64,000 nucleotides of DNA. It comes from SHVO01 sp050250575. GTDB taxonomy: Bacteria > Pseudomonadota > Alphaproteobacteria > Rhodospirillales > Rhodospirillaceae. The number at the start of each line of letters is the position of its first letter. Position 1 is the stretch's first letter. The notes below the pieces were generated by a model. The model was not told the DNA's origin and made no database searches. It saw only the letters and a list, made by a program, of their open reading frames with translations. The DNA lies in NCBI GenBank assembly GCA_050250575.1, contig JBFWOJ010000003.1, positions 62,001 to 126,000 on the forward strand, written 5' to 3'. Shown piece after piece: positions 45,016 through 54,312 of the stretch. The translations under genes were made by a program, and so were the position numbers.

Positions 45016-45587
45016 ATGCGCACAGCGGCCCTGGTCCTTCTGCTTCCGACGGCTGCGTTTTCGGCGGACGCCGAAATGCAGACGCCGCCGCTGACTCTTA
45101 CCTTTTCCTCAAACCAGGCCCTCTGCGCTGCCGCGGAAAAGGCGGTCGCGACCGAGCCGCCCTGCCGCGCCTTCGACAGCGCGTCGTGTCCCAAGCCCGA
45201 TGTCCTGAAATTCCGCCCGCTCGCCAGCGATCAGTACGGTTCCACCGAAGTCGCCCTTGCGCCGGAAATTCCATCGGCGAAATTCAACGTGGTCTACCTT
45301 CAGCGGTTCAAAGGCGACCAACTGCCACGGCTGCTGGAGACCTGGAAGATCGACCGCGCACGACTGCAGAGCGTCTTCGCGCTGCCGCCGGGAAGATCTC
45401 AAACGAATGGTCGGCAACGACCGATCTTCTGGGGGAGCCTCACGCCGTCGTGCGTGAATGCTCCGGCGCCTGGCATTATGGCGCCTATTACCGCTGCAAT
45501 CGGGTGACCAAGCTCACATTTCTGAAGCTTGTCCGCGATGCCCTGGCCGAAACCTCCTGTGAGTTCGTTTTCCTGGAAAAAAAGTAG
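45016..45587 (+). pseudogene. Secreted hypothetical protein split by a single-base frameshift
   Basis: The first frame (45016 to about 45390) begins with a signal peptide (MRTAALVLLLPTAAFSADA) and reads like a real protein through ARLQSVFALPPG. It then turns into low-quality sequence and stops at 45507. From base 45390 the neighbouring frame continues sensibly (KISNEWSATTDLLGEPHAVV ... LVRDALAETSCEFVFLEKK) to a TAG at 45585-45587. Adding one G to the run at about 45389-45392 would restore one 190-residue protein. It is a fresh pseudogene or a sequencing error. Family not recognised; conserved Cys pairs suggest a periplasmic disulfide protein. Confidence 0.65.
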
Positions 45588-45592
45588 CGGCG

Positions 45593-46906
45593 TCAGTCTT
45601 CCAGCAACGCCCTGTTGGTGCGGTCCGTCATCATCAGGACCGAGACGAAGCTGATGACGCAGCCCACCGCCAAATAGGCGGCGATGGCAAAGCCGCTGCC
45701 TGTCTTCTGAAGGAGATACGTGGCAATCAGCGGCGCCGGACCGCCGGCGAAGACCGAAGCGAGCTGGTAGCCCATCGACGAACCGGAATAACGCAGGCGG
45801 CCTTTGAAGCACTCGGCGATCAGCGCGGCCTGCGGTCCGAACATGATGTCATGGAACGGCAGGGAGAAGATGATGGCCAAGAACACCCACAGCGGAACGC
45901 GCGTATCGAGCGCGGCGAAATAGGCAAAGCTGAACACGGCCAACAGCACGGCGCCTGTCAAGTAGGTGCGGCGGCGACCCCAGCGGTCCGAGAGCCAGCC
46001 GAACAGCGGAATTGTAATGCATGACACGGCGGCGCAAACCATGACGGCACGCAGGAGATCGTTCCGCTCGAGGCCCAATTGCGCGGTGCCGTACACGAAA
46101 ATGAAGGCCGTAAAGATGTAGAACGCCGACTGCTGGCCCGTCCGGGCGAAGGCCGAGAGGAGTATTTCGCGCGGGTGCTCCTTGAGCGCCTGGATCATGG
46201 GTTGGCGCTCGATCTTGTTTTCGGCCTCCAGCTTGCGGAATGTCGGCGTCTCAAGGATGCCGAGGCGGATGTAAAGACCCACGCCGACGAGGAGAATGCT
46301 GAGCAGGAAAGGAATGCGCCATCCCCAGTCGAGGAAGGCGTCACCGGAAATCTCGGCAAATACGTAGACCGCAAGATTGGCGGTGAACACCCCCATCGGA
46401 ACACCCCATTGAGGCCAGGACGTGACAAAGCCCCGATGCTTGTCGGTTTTCGCCCACTCCATGGCGAGCAGAACCGCGCCGCCCCATTCGCCGCCGACGC
46501 CGATACCCTGGATGAACCGCAGCGCAGTCAGGATGATCGCACCCCAGATGCCGATGACTTCGTAGCTCGGCACGAGACCGACGAGAAAGGTCGCAATGCC
46601 CATCAGCAACAGCGTGGCGACCAGTGTGCCTTTCCGGCCGATGCGGTCGCCGTAATGGCCGAAGATCGCAGCGCCTACGGGACGCGCGAGGAAGCCTACA
46701 AAATAGATGGAAAAGGCCTGGAGTATTCCGACGGCGGGATCAGACTGCGGAAAATAGAGTTTGGCGAAGACGAGCCCCGTGACCGTCGAATAGAGAAAGA
46801 AATCGTACCATTCGATCGTGCTGCCGATGGCGCTTGCGATCACTGCGCGGTTGAGCTGCTTGCGTTGATCGGCCTCGGAAAGCTGCGGCATCGCGACGTC
46901 GGCCAT
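45593..46906 (-). CDS. MFS transporter, metabolite:H+ symporter (MHS/ProP-KgtP-like) family, copy 2
   Basis: A 437-residue, 12-helix protein. MHS hallmarks: IGSTIEWYDFFLYS at helix 1, the GHYGDRIGRKGTL loop between helices 2 and 3, and LRFIQGIGVGGEWGGAVLLAMEW. Family members import organic acids or compatible solutes (ProP, KgtP, ShiA). Its ATG overlaps the upstream paralogue's stop by one base (TGATG). The two are clearly related and probably arose by duplication. Confidence 0.92.
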   Translation of the reverse strand: MADVAMPQLSEADQRKQLNRAVIASAIGSTIEWYDFFLYSTVTGLVFAKLYFPQSDPAVGILQAFSIYFVGFLARPVGAAIFGHYGDRIGRKGTLVATLLLMGIATFLVGLVPSYEVIGIWGAIILTALRFIQGIGVGGEWGGAVLLAMEWAKTDKHRGFVTSWPQWGVPMGVFTANLAVYVFAEISGDAFLDWGWRIPFLLSILLVGVGLYIRLGILETPTFRKLEAENKIERQPMIQALKEHPREILLSAFARTGQQSAFYIFTAFIFVYGTAQLGLERNDLLRAVMVCAAVSCITIPLFGWLSDRWGRRRTYLTGAVLLAVFSFAYFAALDTRVPLWVFLAIIFSLPFHDIMFGPQAALIAECFKGRLRYSGSSMGYQLASVFAGGPAPLIATYLLQKTGSGFAIAAYLAVGCVISFVSVLMMTDRTNRALLED

Positions 46907-48231
46907 CAACGGTATTCCTGCTCTGAATCGATGTCCTTCCCGGTGCGGTCCTTGAGGGCCAGGGTCGCGGCGATACTGATCAAACAGCACACGAAAAGAT
47001 AAGCCGCGATCGCATATCCGGAGCCGTAGTAGGCGAGAAGAGCCGTCGCGACAATCGGCGCCGGACCGCCGGCGACGATCGCGGTGAGCTGATAACCGAT
47101 CGAGGCGCCGGAATAGCGAAGCCGGCCGGTGAAGCTCTCGGCGATCAGCGCAGCTTGAGGTCCATACATCATGCTGTGCGCCAGCAGGGAAATTGCGATG
47201 GCAGCAAAAGTTGCCGTAGGAGACGCTCCCATCATCGCGAAATAGACAAAACTGAAGACCGCCGTGAACGAGACGCCGATGAGGTACATCTTGCGGCGGC
47301 CGATGCGGTCGGACAGGTAGCCCGAGAGCGGAATCCACACGAACCCAAGCAGGGCGGCGATCAGAAGGGCTTCGAGCAACACGTCACGCGAGTACTTCAG
47401 GTACTGGGTGCCGTAAGCCAGGACAAAGGTCGTAAAGATATAGAACGAAGCGTTCTCGCCGACGCGCGCGAGAGCCGACAAGATGATTTCCTTCGGATGC
47501 CGCTTGACGACTTCGAGCATCGGCGCTTCGGCAATCTCATTCTTTTCCTGCAGCTTGCGGAAGGTCGGCGTCTCGACCACACCGAGCCGGATATACATGC
47601 CCACGCCGACGAGAAACAGGCTGAGGAAGAAAGGAATCCGCCAGCCGTAGGTGAGGAAATCATCCCCAGTGGCAAGGCTTACGCCCAGCACGACCAAGTT
47701 GGCGAGCGCAAGACCGAGCGGCACGCCGAATTGCGGCCAGGAGGCGGCAAAGCCGCGATGCTTGTTGGTGCGCGTCCATTCCATCGACATCAGCACCGCG
47801 CCGCCCCATTCACCGCCGACGCCGACTCCTTGCAAGAAGCGGAGCAAGGTGAGGATCGCCGCTCCCCAGAGCCCGATAGATTCATAGGCGGGGACCAGCG
47901 CAACCGCGAAGGTGGCAAAACCCATCAACATCAAGGTCGCGACGAGGCTCGCCTTGCGGCCGATGCGGTCGCCGTAATGTCCGAAGATGGCCGCACCTAC
48001 AGGGCGCGCCACGAAGCCGACGGCGAATGTCGAGAAGGCGAGGAACGTTCCGGTAAGAGGATCCGAGGTCGGGAAGTAGAGCGGCGCCAGGACCAGACCG
48101 GCAACGATGCCGTACAGAAAAAAGTCATACCACTCGATGGCGGTGCCGATGGTGCTGGCAATGACCGCCCGGCGCAGCTGCTTCTGGTGCGCGGCCTCGT
48201 CCAACGGTGCGGCGGACACATCCATCGTCAT
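46906..48231 (-). CDS. MFS transporter, metabolite:H+ symporter family, copy 1
   Basis: A 441-residue, 12-helix protein with the same MHS hallmarks as the next gene (IGTAIEWYDFFLYG, GHYGDRIGRKASL, LRFLQGVGVGGEWGGAVLMSMEW). The ATG at 48231 is preceded by GGGGGG 8 bp upstream. A longer start at 48288 is possible but adds a poorly conserved segment. The helix 1 glutamate and the loop motif are intact in both copies, so both should be functional. Substrate unknown. Confidence 0.92.
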   Translation of the reverse strand: MTMDVSAAPLDEAAHQKQLRRAVIASTIGTAIEWYDFFLYGIVAGLVLAPLYFPTSDPLTGTFLAFSTFAVGFVARPVGAAIFGHYGDRIGRKASLVATLMLMGFATFAVALVPAYESIGLWGAAILTLLRFLQGVGVGGEWGGAVLMSMEWTRTNKHRGFAASWPQFGVPLGLALANLVVLGVSLATGDDFLTYGWRIPFFLSLFLVGVGMYIRLGVVETPTFRKLQEKNEIAEAPMLEVVKRHPKEIILSALARVGENASFYIFTTFVLAYGTQYLKYSRDVLLEALLIAALLGFVWIPLSGYLSDRIGRRKMYLIGVSFTAVFSFVYFAMMGASPTATFAAIAISLLAHSMMYGPQAALIAESFTGRLRYSGASIGYQLTAIVAGGPAPIVATALLAYYGSGYAIAAYLFVCCLISIAATLALKDRTGKDIDSEQEYR

Positions 48232-48349
48232 AACAACACCCCCCAAAACCCGCCTTTCTGCCGGAAAGGCTGCGGCCGTCATTGTCAATAATTCGACAAG
48301 CCAGTCAAAGAATTTGCGGGGTGTTTGATAATGCCGTAGGGAAAGGGCG

Positions 48350-49105
48350 ATGGATTTTAATTATGTTCTCCTGGCCGGCGCGGCCTTCATTGCCGGGGTG
48401 ATGAACGCCATTGCGGGCGGCGGGACTTTCATCACCTTCCCCGCGCTGGTGTTCACCGGGGTGCCGTCGGTGATTGCCAACGCCTCCAACGCCGTTGCCC
48501 TGGTGCCGGCGTCGTTTGCCAGCGCGTGGGCCTACCGGCACGACTACCAGGACGTGGAGAACCTCTCGCTCAAGGCGATGGTCGCTGCGAGTGTCGTGGG
48601 CGGTATGCTTGGTGCGATTCTTCTTGTCGCCACGCCGGAAACCACGTTCGACGCGTTGGTGCCGTGGCTGCTGCTGGCCGCGACGCTCGTCTTCGCTCTT
48701 GGTCCGACCTTCATTCCGAAGCTCCGCGAGCGGTTTCACATCGGGCCGCAGGCACTGCTATTTCTGCAGTTCCTCGTCGGCATCTACGGCGGCTATTTCG
48801 GCGGCGCGATGGGCATCGTCATGCTGGCGATCTACAGCCTGTTCGGTCTGACCAATCTCAATTCCATGAACGCGATGAAGGCCACCCTCGCCGGTTTCAT
48901 CAACGGGGTTTCCGTTTTCATCTTTGTCGGCACCGGCAATGTCGCCTGGCGCCAGACCCTGCTGATGATGGTGTTTGCCATCGCGGGCGGATATATCGGC
49001 GCCCACTTCGGACGCAAACTGAATCAGAAATATCTGCGCGCCCTGATCATCCTGATCAGCACGTCGGTCACGATCGCGTTCTTCGTGCGCGATTGGGGCA
49101 AGTAG
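48350..49105 (+). CDS. TSUP family (TauE/SafE) membrane transporter
   Basis: A 251-residue protein with 7-8 helices and the two TauE/SafE repeats: VMNAIAGGGTFITFPALVFTGVPSVIANASN and VGIYGGYFGGAMGIVMLAIYSLFGL. The family exports sulfur or organosulfonate anions (sulfite, sulfoacetate). Its stop codon abuts the folC stop on the other strand with no base between. Confidence 0.92.
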   Translation: MDFNYVLLAGAAFIAGVMNAIAGGGTFITFPALVFTGVPSVIANASNAVALVPASFASAWAYRHDYQDVENLSLKAMVAASVVGGMLGAILLVATPETTFDALVPWLLLAATLVFALGPTFIPKLRERFHIGPQALLFLQFLVGIYGGYFGGAMGIVMLAIYSLFGLTNLNSMNAMKATLAGFINGVSVFIFVGTGNVAWRQTLLMMVFAIAGGYIGAHFGRKLNQKYLRALIILISTSVTIAFFVRDWGK

Positions 49106-50404
49106 TCAGGCGTTATCCCGCAGCACTTCGCCCGCAAGATAGAGCGACCCACAGATCAGTACGCGCGAGCGCCGCTTTCCATTCGCAATGATCGCGCGCA
49201 AGGCGTGCTCGGGCGAGTCAGCCGTGTCGGGCGCTTCGAAGCCAGCGGCTCGTGCGGCAGCGGCGAGCGCGTCCGGCGTGAAAGCCGTCGGATTGGCGAT
49301 CGGCACGGCGGTGAAACTGGCGGCGCGGGGCTGCAGGTGACGCAGGAAATCGGCAGCAGCCTTCGTCGTCAGCATGCCGCAGATGATATGGAGTGGCGCG
49401 TCGGACCAGCGCTCCATTGCCAAGTCGGCGAGAACCTCGCCGGCTCCTTCGTTGTGCCCTCCGTCCAACCATAGCTCCCACCCCACAGGGAGTGCGAGCG
49501 CGAGCGGTCCTTGCGTGAGACGCTGGGCCCGTGCGGGCCATTCGATATTCCTGAGCCCACTCTTGATGGCGAAGGCCGGGATTGGAAGCCGGGTCTGCTC
49601 GAGAGCGGCGAAAGCGAGACCGGCGTTGTCGAACTGATGGCGTCCTGGCAGCGCCGGCGTCGGACCGGACCATTCGACATCTTCGCCTTTGAAGACCAGC
49701 GAACCTGCGCGGGGCGAACCGATGTTCCACGCGCGATTCTGGAGCTTCAGGGGCGCGCCGATGGCGCGGCTGTATTGCTCGATCACGGCGAGGGCTTCAG
49801 GCCGCTGCGCGACGCTGACACAGGGCACGCCGGGCTTCATGATCGCAGCCTTTTCGCCGGCGATGGCCGCCAATGTATCCCCGAGATACTGCATATGATC
49901 CATCGAGATCGAGCTCAGCGCCGTGACAAGCGGCTTGGCGACGACGTTCGTGGCGTCGTAACGGCCGCCGAGCCCGGTTTCCAGAAGCGTGACGTCGGCG
50001 GGAATGCGCGCGAAAGCCATGAAGGCCACCACAGTCGTCACCTCGAAGAAGGTAATAGGCTTTCCCGCATTGGCGCCCTCGACATGCTCAAGAAGCGAAA
50101 GAAGCAAAGTCTCATCGATAAGGTCGCCGACCAGGCGGATGCGTTCATTGAATCGCACCAGATGCGGTGAGGTATAAACGTGGACCTTGTAGCCGGCGGC
50201 TTCCAGCACGGCACGCATCGTCGCGACCGTCGATCCTTTCCCGTTCGTGCCCGCGATATGAATGACGGGCGGCAAACGTTCTTCGGGATGCCCCAGGTCC
50301 GCCAGCAGCCGCTGCATGCGGTCGAGCGAAAGGTCGATGAGCTTCGGAAAGAGGTGCGTCAGGCGCTCGAGGGCGGCGTCGACTTTGACTGCGGCGTCGT
50401 TCAA
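49106..50404 (-). CDS. folC: Bifunctional folylpolyglutamate synthase / dihydrofolate synthase
   Basis: A 432-residue Mur-ligase-fold enzyme. ATP loop HIAGTNGKGSTVATM, SPHLVRFNERIRL, LLETGLGGRYDATNVV and a C-terminal domain with LWLDGGHNEGAG. It adds glutamate to dihydropteroate and folates. It starts 21 bp after accD, in the trpFBA-accD-folC order common to alphaproteobacteria. Confidence 0.96.
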   Translation of the reverse strand: MNDAAVKVDAALERLTHLFPKLIDLSLDRMQRLLADLGHPEERLPPVIHIAGTNGKGSTVATMRAVLEAAGYKVHVYTSPHLVRFNERIRLVGDLIDETLLLSLLEHVEGANAGKPITFFEVTTVVAFMAFARIPADVTLLETGLGGRYDATNVVAKPLVTALSSISMDHMQYLGDTLAAIAGEKAAIMKPGVPCVSVAQRPEALAVIEQYSRAIGAPLKLQNRAWNIGSPRAGSLVFKGEDVEWSGPTPALPGRHQFDNAGLAFAALEQTRLPIPAFAIKSGLRNIEWPARAQRLTQGPLALALPVGWELWLDGGHNEGAGEVLADLAMERWSDAPLHIICGMLTTKAAADFLRHLQPRAASFTAVPIANPTAFTPDALAAAARAAGFEAPDTADSPEHALRAIIANGKRRSRVLICGSLYLAGEVLRDNA

Positions 50405-50425
50405 AGGGGCCCGCTGCGAGACAGC

Positions 50426-51436
50426 CTATTCGTTGGTGGTGTGATCCGATTCGTAATGATCGGCGTCCGGAACCGTTGGATCGGGCGGCGCAAAGCGCCC
50501 CCCGTCGTCTTCGCGGCGCTTACGGCGACGCGCCCCAGCCGGGAGACTCACGACATCGGCGGCAGGATTGGTGTGCAGCAGCAAACCAAGCAGTTGGACC
50601 AGCTGCGGGCGAAGCTCGTGGCGCGGGACGACCATGTCCACCATGCCATGCTCCATCAGATACTCGGAGCGCTGAAAGCCTTCCGGAAGCTTCTCACGAA
50701 TGGTCTGTTCGATCACCCGTGCGCCGGCAAATCCAATGATCGCGCCCGGTTCGGCGACGGCGATGTCGCCGAGCATTGCGAAGGAAGCGGTGACGCCGCC
50801 GGTCGTCGGATCGGTAAGGATAACGATGTAGGGCAGGCCTTTTTCGCGCACCTTGTTCACGGCCACCGTCGTGCGCGCCATCTGCATCAGTGAGAGAATG
50901 CCTTCCTGCATGCGTGCTCCGCCCGAAGAAGGAATCACGATGAGCGGCGCTTCCTGCAGCACGGCGAGCTCCGCAGCAGCCACAATCGCCTCGCCCACCG
51001 CGGCACCCATGGAGCCGCCCATGAAATCGAACTCGAAGGCCGCGATGACAACGCCCAGGCCGCCCATGGCGCCGTGACCGACAACCACCGCATCTTTAAG
51101 CCCGGTCTTGGCCTGCGCTTCCTTCAGGCGGTCAACGTACCGCTTGCGGTCCTTGAACTTGAGCGGATCGACGGCGACGGGCGGCAGCTCGATCTCGGTC
51201 CAGGCGCCATCGTCGAACAGCATGCGGAGACGGTCGCGCACCGGCATGCGCAAGTGATGGCCGCAGTGCGTGCAAACCCGGAGGTTCTTCTCCAGCTCGC
51301 GATGGAACATCATTTCGCTGCACTTGGTGCATTGAAGCCAGAGGTTGTCCGGAACGTCCTTGACGACAGGAGCGCCGTCCTTCTTCTTCCGGAGCTTCTG
51401 GATCTTCGGCCGAACGAAATTCGTCAACCAGTTCAT
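50426..51436 (-). CDS. accD: Acetyl-CoA carboxylase carboxyltransferase subunit beta
   Basis: A 336-residue protein. N-terminal zinc finger CTKC...CTHC (about residues 36-58), then the carboxyltransferase crotonase-like domain with VIPSSGGARMQEG and LTDPTTGGVTASFAMLGD. It ends in a charged tail of about 45 residues (RRRKRREDDGG...) typical of alphaproteobacterial AccD. It works with AccA, not present here, in fatty acid synthesis. Confidence 0.97.
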   Translation of the reverse strand: MNWLTNFVRPKIQKLRKKKDGAPVVKDVPDNLWLQCTKCSEMMFHRELEKNLRVCTHCGHHLRMPVRDRLRMLFDDGAWTEIELPPVAVDPLKFKDRKRYVDRLKEAQAKTGLKDAVVVGHGAMGGLGVVIAAFEFDFMGGSMGAAVGEAIVAAAELAVLQEAPLIVIPSSGGARMQEGILSLMQMARTTVAVNKVREKGLPYIVILTDPTTGGVTASFAMLGDIAVAEPGAIIGFAGARVIEQTIREKLPEGFQRSEYLMEHGMVDMVVPRHELRPQLVQLLGLLLHTNPAADVVSLPAGARRRKRREDDGGRFAPPDPTVPDADHYESDHTTNE

Positions 51437-51488
51437 AGAGATGTCCTTAGGCGGAATCTTCGAATACTAACAGAAAACGAGACTCTCG

Positions 51489-52355
51489 TCAGGGCCAAGC
51501 GCCGTGAACGCCCGTGGCGAGGCTTTTGACAAACTCGAGCACTTTGACGGAAAGGCGACGATCCGCCGCGCCGTCGGGGCCGACGCCATTGGCAATAATG
51601 TCGACGATTGCGGAGCCCACTACGGCGGCATCGCAGTGCGCGCCGATGGCCCGCGCCTGCTCCGGGGTCTTGATGCCGAAGCCCACGGCGATCGGCAGAT
51701 CGGTGTGACGGCGCAGGCGTGCGACAGCGTCCTTCACAGCCGATTCGTCGGCTGACGCGGTGCCGGTAATGCCGGTGATCGACACGTAATAGACAAAGCC
51801 GGAGGCGTTCTTGAGGATGGTCGGCAGCCGTTGATCGGACGACGTCGGCGCCGTCAGAAAGATCATGTGCATATTGTTGGCGCTAAGATGCACCGTGAGC
51901 TCTTCGGCCTCCTCGGGCGGAAGATCGACGACGATCACGCCGTCGACTCCGGCGGCAGCGGCCGCCTCGGCGAATTCCTGTACGCCAAAGTGGTAGATCG
52001 GATTGTAGTAGCCCATCAGGATAATGGGTGTATCGATCTCGGTTTCGCGGAACGACTTCACCGCCGACAGAACGTCGGCGATGCGGGTTTTGTGCTTCAG
52101 CGCGCGCTGGCTCGAAAGCTGGATCGACGGACCGTCGGCCATGGGATCGGAGAACGGTACGCCGATCTCGATCACATCGGCGCCCACCGAAGGCAGTCCT
52201 TCGAGGATTTCACGGAAGATTGCAGGCGTGGGATCATTGGCGGTGATGAAGGTGACGAGACCGGGACGGTTCTTTTTTTTGAGGAGGGCGAACCGCGCGG
52301 CGATGCGATCGCCGGCGTTGTCGGGATTGGGCACGATGTGCGGAACAGCGCTCAC
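51489..52355 (-). CDS. trpA: Tryptophan synthase alpha subunit
   Basis: A 288-residue TIM barrel. EIGVPFSDPMADGPSIQ includes the catalytic Asp region (Glu/Asp pair), VDLPPEEAEEL, and the phosphate-binding VGFGIKTPEQ and GSAIVDII. It cleaves indole-3-glycerol phosphate and channels indole to TrpB. It overlaps trpB by 4 bp. Confidence 0.97.
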   Translation of the reverse strand: MSAVPHIVPNPDNAGDRIAARFALLKKKNRPGLVTFITANDPTPAIFREILEGLPSVGADVIEIGVPFSDPMADGPSIQLSSQRALKHKTRIADVLSAVKSFRETEIDTPIILMGYYNPIYHFGVQEFAEAAAAAGVDGVIVVDLPPEEAEELTVHLSANNMHMIFLTAPTSSDQRLPTILKNASGFVYYVSITGITGTASADESAVKDAVARLRRHTDLPIAVGFGIKTPEQARAIGAHCDAAVVGSAIVDIIANGVGPDGAADRRLSVKVLEFVKSLATGVHGAWP

Positions 52356-53566
52356 AGCTTCGCTCCCATGGCCTCGGCGACGGTGAAGACGTCCTTATCC
52401 CCGCGCCCGCACATATTCATGACCATGAGGTGCGTGTTCGGCAGCTTCGGCGCCGCGCGCATCACATAGGCAAGCGCATGCGAAGGTTCGAGAGCGGGCA
52501 GAATGCCTTCGAGCTTCGAACACAATTGGAAAGCTTCCAGCGCTTCCTTGTCGGTGGCGGAAACGTAATTCACGCGACCCTGGAAGTGCAGCCACGCGTG
52601 CTCGGGGCCGATACCGGGATAGTCGAGACCGGCGGAAATGGAGTGAGCGTCCTTGATCTGGCCGCCTTCGTCCTGAAGCAGATAGGTGCGGTTCCCGTGA
52701 AGCACCCCGGGCGATCCTCCGGTGATGGATGCCGCATGTTCGCCGCTCGAAATGCCGTGGCCCGCGGCTTCCACGCCGTACATCTTTACTTCGGCGTCGT
52801 CGAGGAAGGGATGGAACAGGCCGATGGCGTTCGAGCCGCCGCCGACAGCGGCCACCAGGGAATCGGGCAGACGCCCCTCGGCTTCCTTCAATTGCGTACG
52901 CACTTCATCGCCGATGACCGATTGGAAGTCGCGGACCATGGTCGGATAAGGATGAGGCCCCGCGGCGGTGCCGATGAGGTAATAAGTATCGCGCACATTC
53001 GCGACCCAATCACGCAGGGCTTCATTCATGGCGTCCTTGAGCGTCGCCGTGCCCTTGTCGACCGGACGTACCTCGGCGCCCAGAAGACGCATGCGGAAGA
53101 CGTTAGGTTTCTGGCGCTCGATGTCCTTGGCGCCCATGTAGATCACGCATTGCAATCCGAAGCGCGCGCAGACAGTCGCCGTCGCAACACCGTGCTGGCC
53201 GGCGCCGGTCTCGGCGATAATGCGCTTCTTGCCCATGCGCATGGCGACCAGGATCTGGCCGAGGCAGTTGTTGATCTTGTGTGAACCCGTGTGGTTGAGC
53301 TCGTCGCGCTTGAAATAGATTTTCGCGCCGCCGAGATGCGCCGTCAGCCGTTCGGCCAGATAAAGAGCGCTGGGCCGACCGGCATAGTGCGTGTTCAGGT
53401 GCGCAAGTTCGGCCGCGAATCTAGGATCTTCGCGGCAGCTGTTGTAGGCGCGCTCGACCTCGAGGATGAGCGGCATCAAGGTTTCCGCGACATAGCGCCC
53501 GCCGAACAGGCCGAAATGGCCATTGTCGTCGGCACCGGAACGATAGGTATTACGCGCTTCCGCCAA
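52352..53566 (-). CDS. trpB: Tryptophan synthase beta subunit
   Basis: A 404-residue PLP enzyme. The PLP lysine is in HTGSHKINNCLGQ; AVGGGSNAIGLFHPF binds the phosphate; VEAAGHGISSGEHAASI is conserved. The start is a TTG at 53566: no in-frame ATG or GTG precedes the conserved GADDNGHFGLFGGRYVAETLMPLI in a family-like position. The start lies 14 nt past the T-run of a hairpin, so initiation may be limited. Confidence 0.97.
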   Translation of the reverse strand: MAEARNTYRSGADDNGHFGLFGGRYVAETLMPLILEVERAYNSCREDPRFAAELAHLNTHYAGRPSALYLAERLTAHLGGAKIYFKRDELNHTGSHKINNCLGQILVAMRMGKKRIIAETGAGQHGVATATVCARFGLQCVIYMGAKDIERQKPNVFRMRLLGAEVRPVDKGTATLKDAMNEALRDWVANVRDTYYLIGTAAGPHPYPTMVRDFQSVIGDEVRTQLKEAEGRLPDSLVAAVGGGSNAIGLFHPFLDDAEVKMYGVEAAGHGISSGEHAASITGGSPGVLHGNRTYLLQDEGGQIKDAHSISAGLDYPGIGPEHAWLHFQGRVNYVSATDKEALEAFQLCSKLEGILPALEPSHALAYVMRAAPKLPNTHLMVMNMCGRGDKDVFTVAEAMGAKL

Positions 53567-53580
53567 AGTCTTGTCCGTCC

Positions 53581-53613
53581 AAAAAGCACGCCCCGCACGT
53601 GCGATGCGGGGCG
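53581..53613 (-). terminator. Hairpin with T-run between trpF and trpB (terminator or attenuator)
   Basis: On the minus strand CGCCCCGCA pairs with TGCGGGGCG (9-bp perfect stem, 7-nt loop, 53589-53613), followed after three bases by TTTTT (53581-53585). It stands 14 bases before the trpB start codon. It would stop transcription coming from trpF or act as an attenuator in the trpBA leader. Confidence 0.75.
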
Positions 53614-53618
53614 GGCGT

Positions 53619-53646
53619 TTTATACCCCCATCCGCGCGCTGAACAA
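53619..53646 (-). promoter_or_regulatory. trpB: Candidate promoter for trpBA
   Basis: On the minus strand TTGTTC (53641-53646) and TATAAA (53619-53624) are separated by 16 bp, a plausible sigma-70 promoter just after the trpF stop. The transcript would begin at the hairpin described at 53581-53613. Inferred from sequence only. Confidence 0.45.
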
Positions 53647-53658
53647 AGCCATAACGCC

Positions 53659-54312
53659 TCAGTTGCGGGCCGCAGGGGCGAGAGCTGCCTTGAGGAAGGC
53701 CCTGATTTTAGCGGGACTTTTGACCCCCGGCGCGGATTCGACGCCGGAGGCGACATCCACCGCGCGGGCGCCGGACGTCCTGATGGCGGCGGCCACGTTG
53801 GCGCGCGTCAGCCCACCGGCCAGCATCCAGGGAGTCTTACCGGTAAAAGCCTTGAGGAGACTCCAATCGAACGCCACCGCGTTCCCACCCGGACGCGTTG
53901 CGTCTTTCGGCGGCTTCGTGTCGAACAGGAGCCAGTCGGCGTGATCCTCGTAGGCCTGGGCCGAGAGCACGTCGCGCGCCGAGCCGACACCGATAACCTT
54001 CATGACAGGCAGGCCCGTCAGGCGTCGGACCTCATCCACCCGCGCGGGCGTCTCTCGACCATGAAGCTGGATCATCCCGAGCCGTGCATGGGCAAGCACT
54101 GTTTCCAGATCGGCGTCCGTGGGATTAACAAAAAGGCCCACAGCGGTGACGCTCCGCGGCAGTCCGTTGATGAGTCCCCCCGCGGCTTCGGCGGTCACGT
54201 AGCGCGGTGACCGGCGGAAGAAATTAAATCCCGTGAAAGCGGCACCGCCATCAACGGCCGCGGCGAGGCTGCGCGCGTCGCTGAGGCCGCAGATCTTGAC
54301 GCTGGGCTTCAT
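53659..54312 (-). CDS. trpF: Phosphoribosylanthranilate isomerase
   Basis: A 217-residue TIM barrel. KICGLSDARSL carries the catalytic Cys, VGLFVNPTDADLETVL, IQLHGRETPARV, and the catalytic Asp in DWLLFDTKPP; the phosphate site is LAGGLTRANV. Third-to-last step from anthranilate to tryptophan. It overlaps pyrF by 4 bp. Confidence 0.97.
   Translation of the reverse strand: MKPSVKICGLSDARSLAAAVDGGAAFTGFNFFRRSPRYVTAEAAGGLINGLPRSVTAVGLFVNPTDADLETVLAHARLGMIQLHGRETPARVDEVRRLTGLPVMKVIGVGSARDVLSAQAYEDHADWLLFDTKPPKDATRPGGNAVAFDWSLLKAFTGKTPWMLAGGLTRANVAAAIRTSGARAVDVASGVESAPGVKSPAKIRAFLKAALAPAARN

Noticed and set aside
45003..45587. A single 194-codon frame as the true gene instead of a frameshifted one
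   Set aside because: Its first 130 codons translate to Arg-rich sequence typical of a shadow frame, while the alternative frame there begins with a proper signal peptide.
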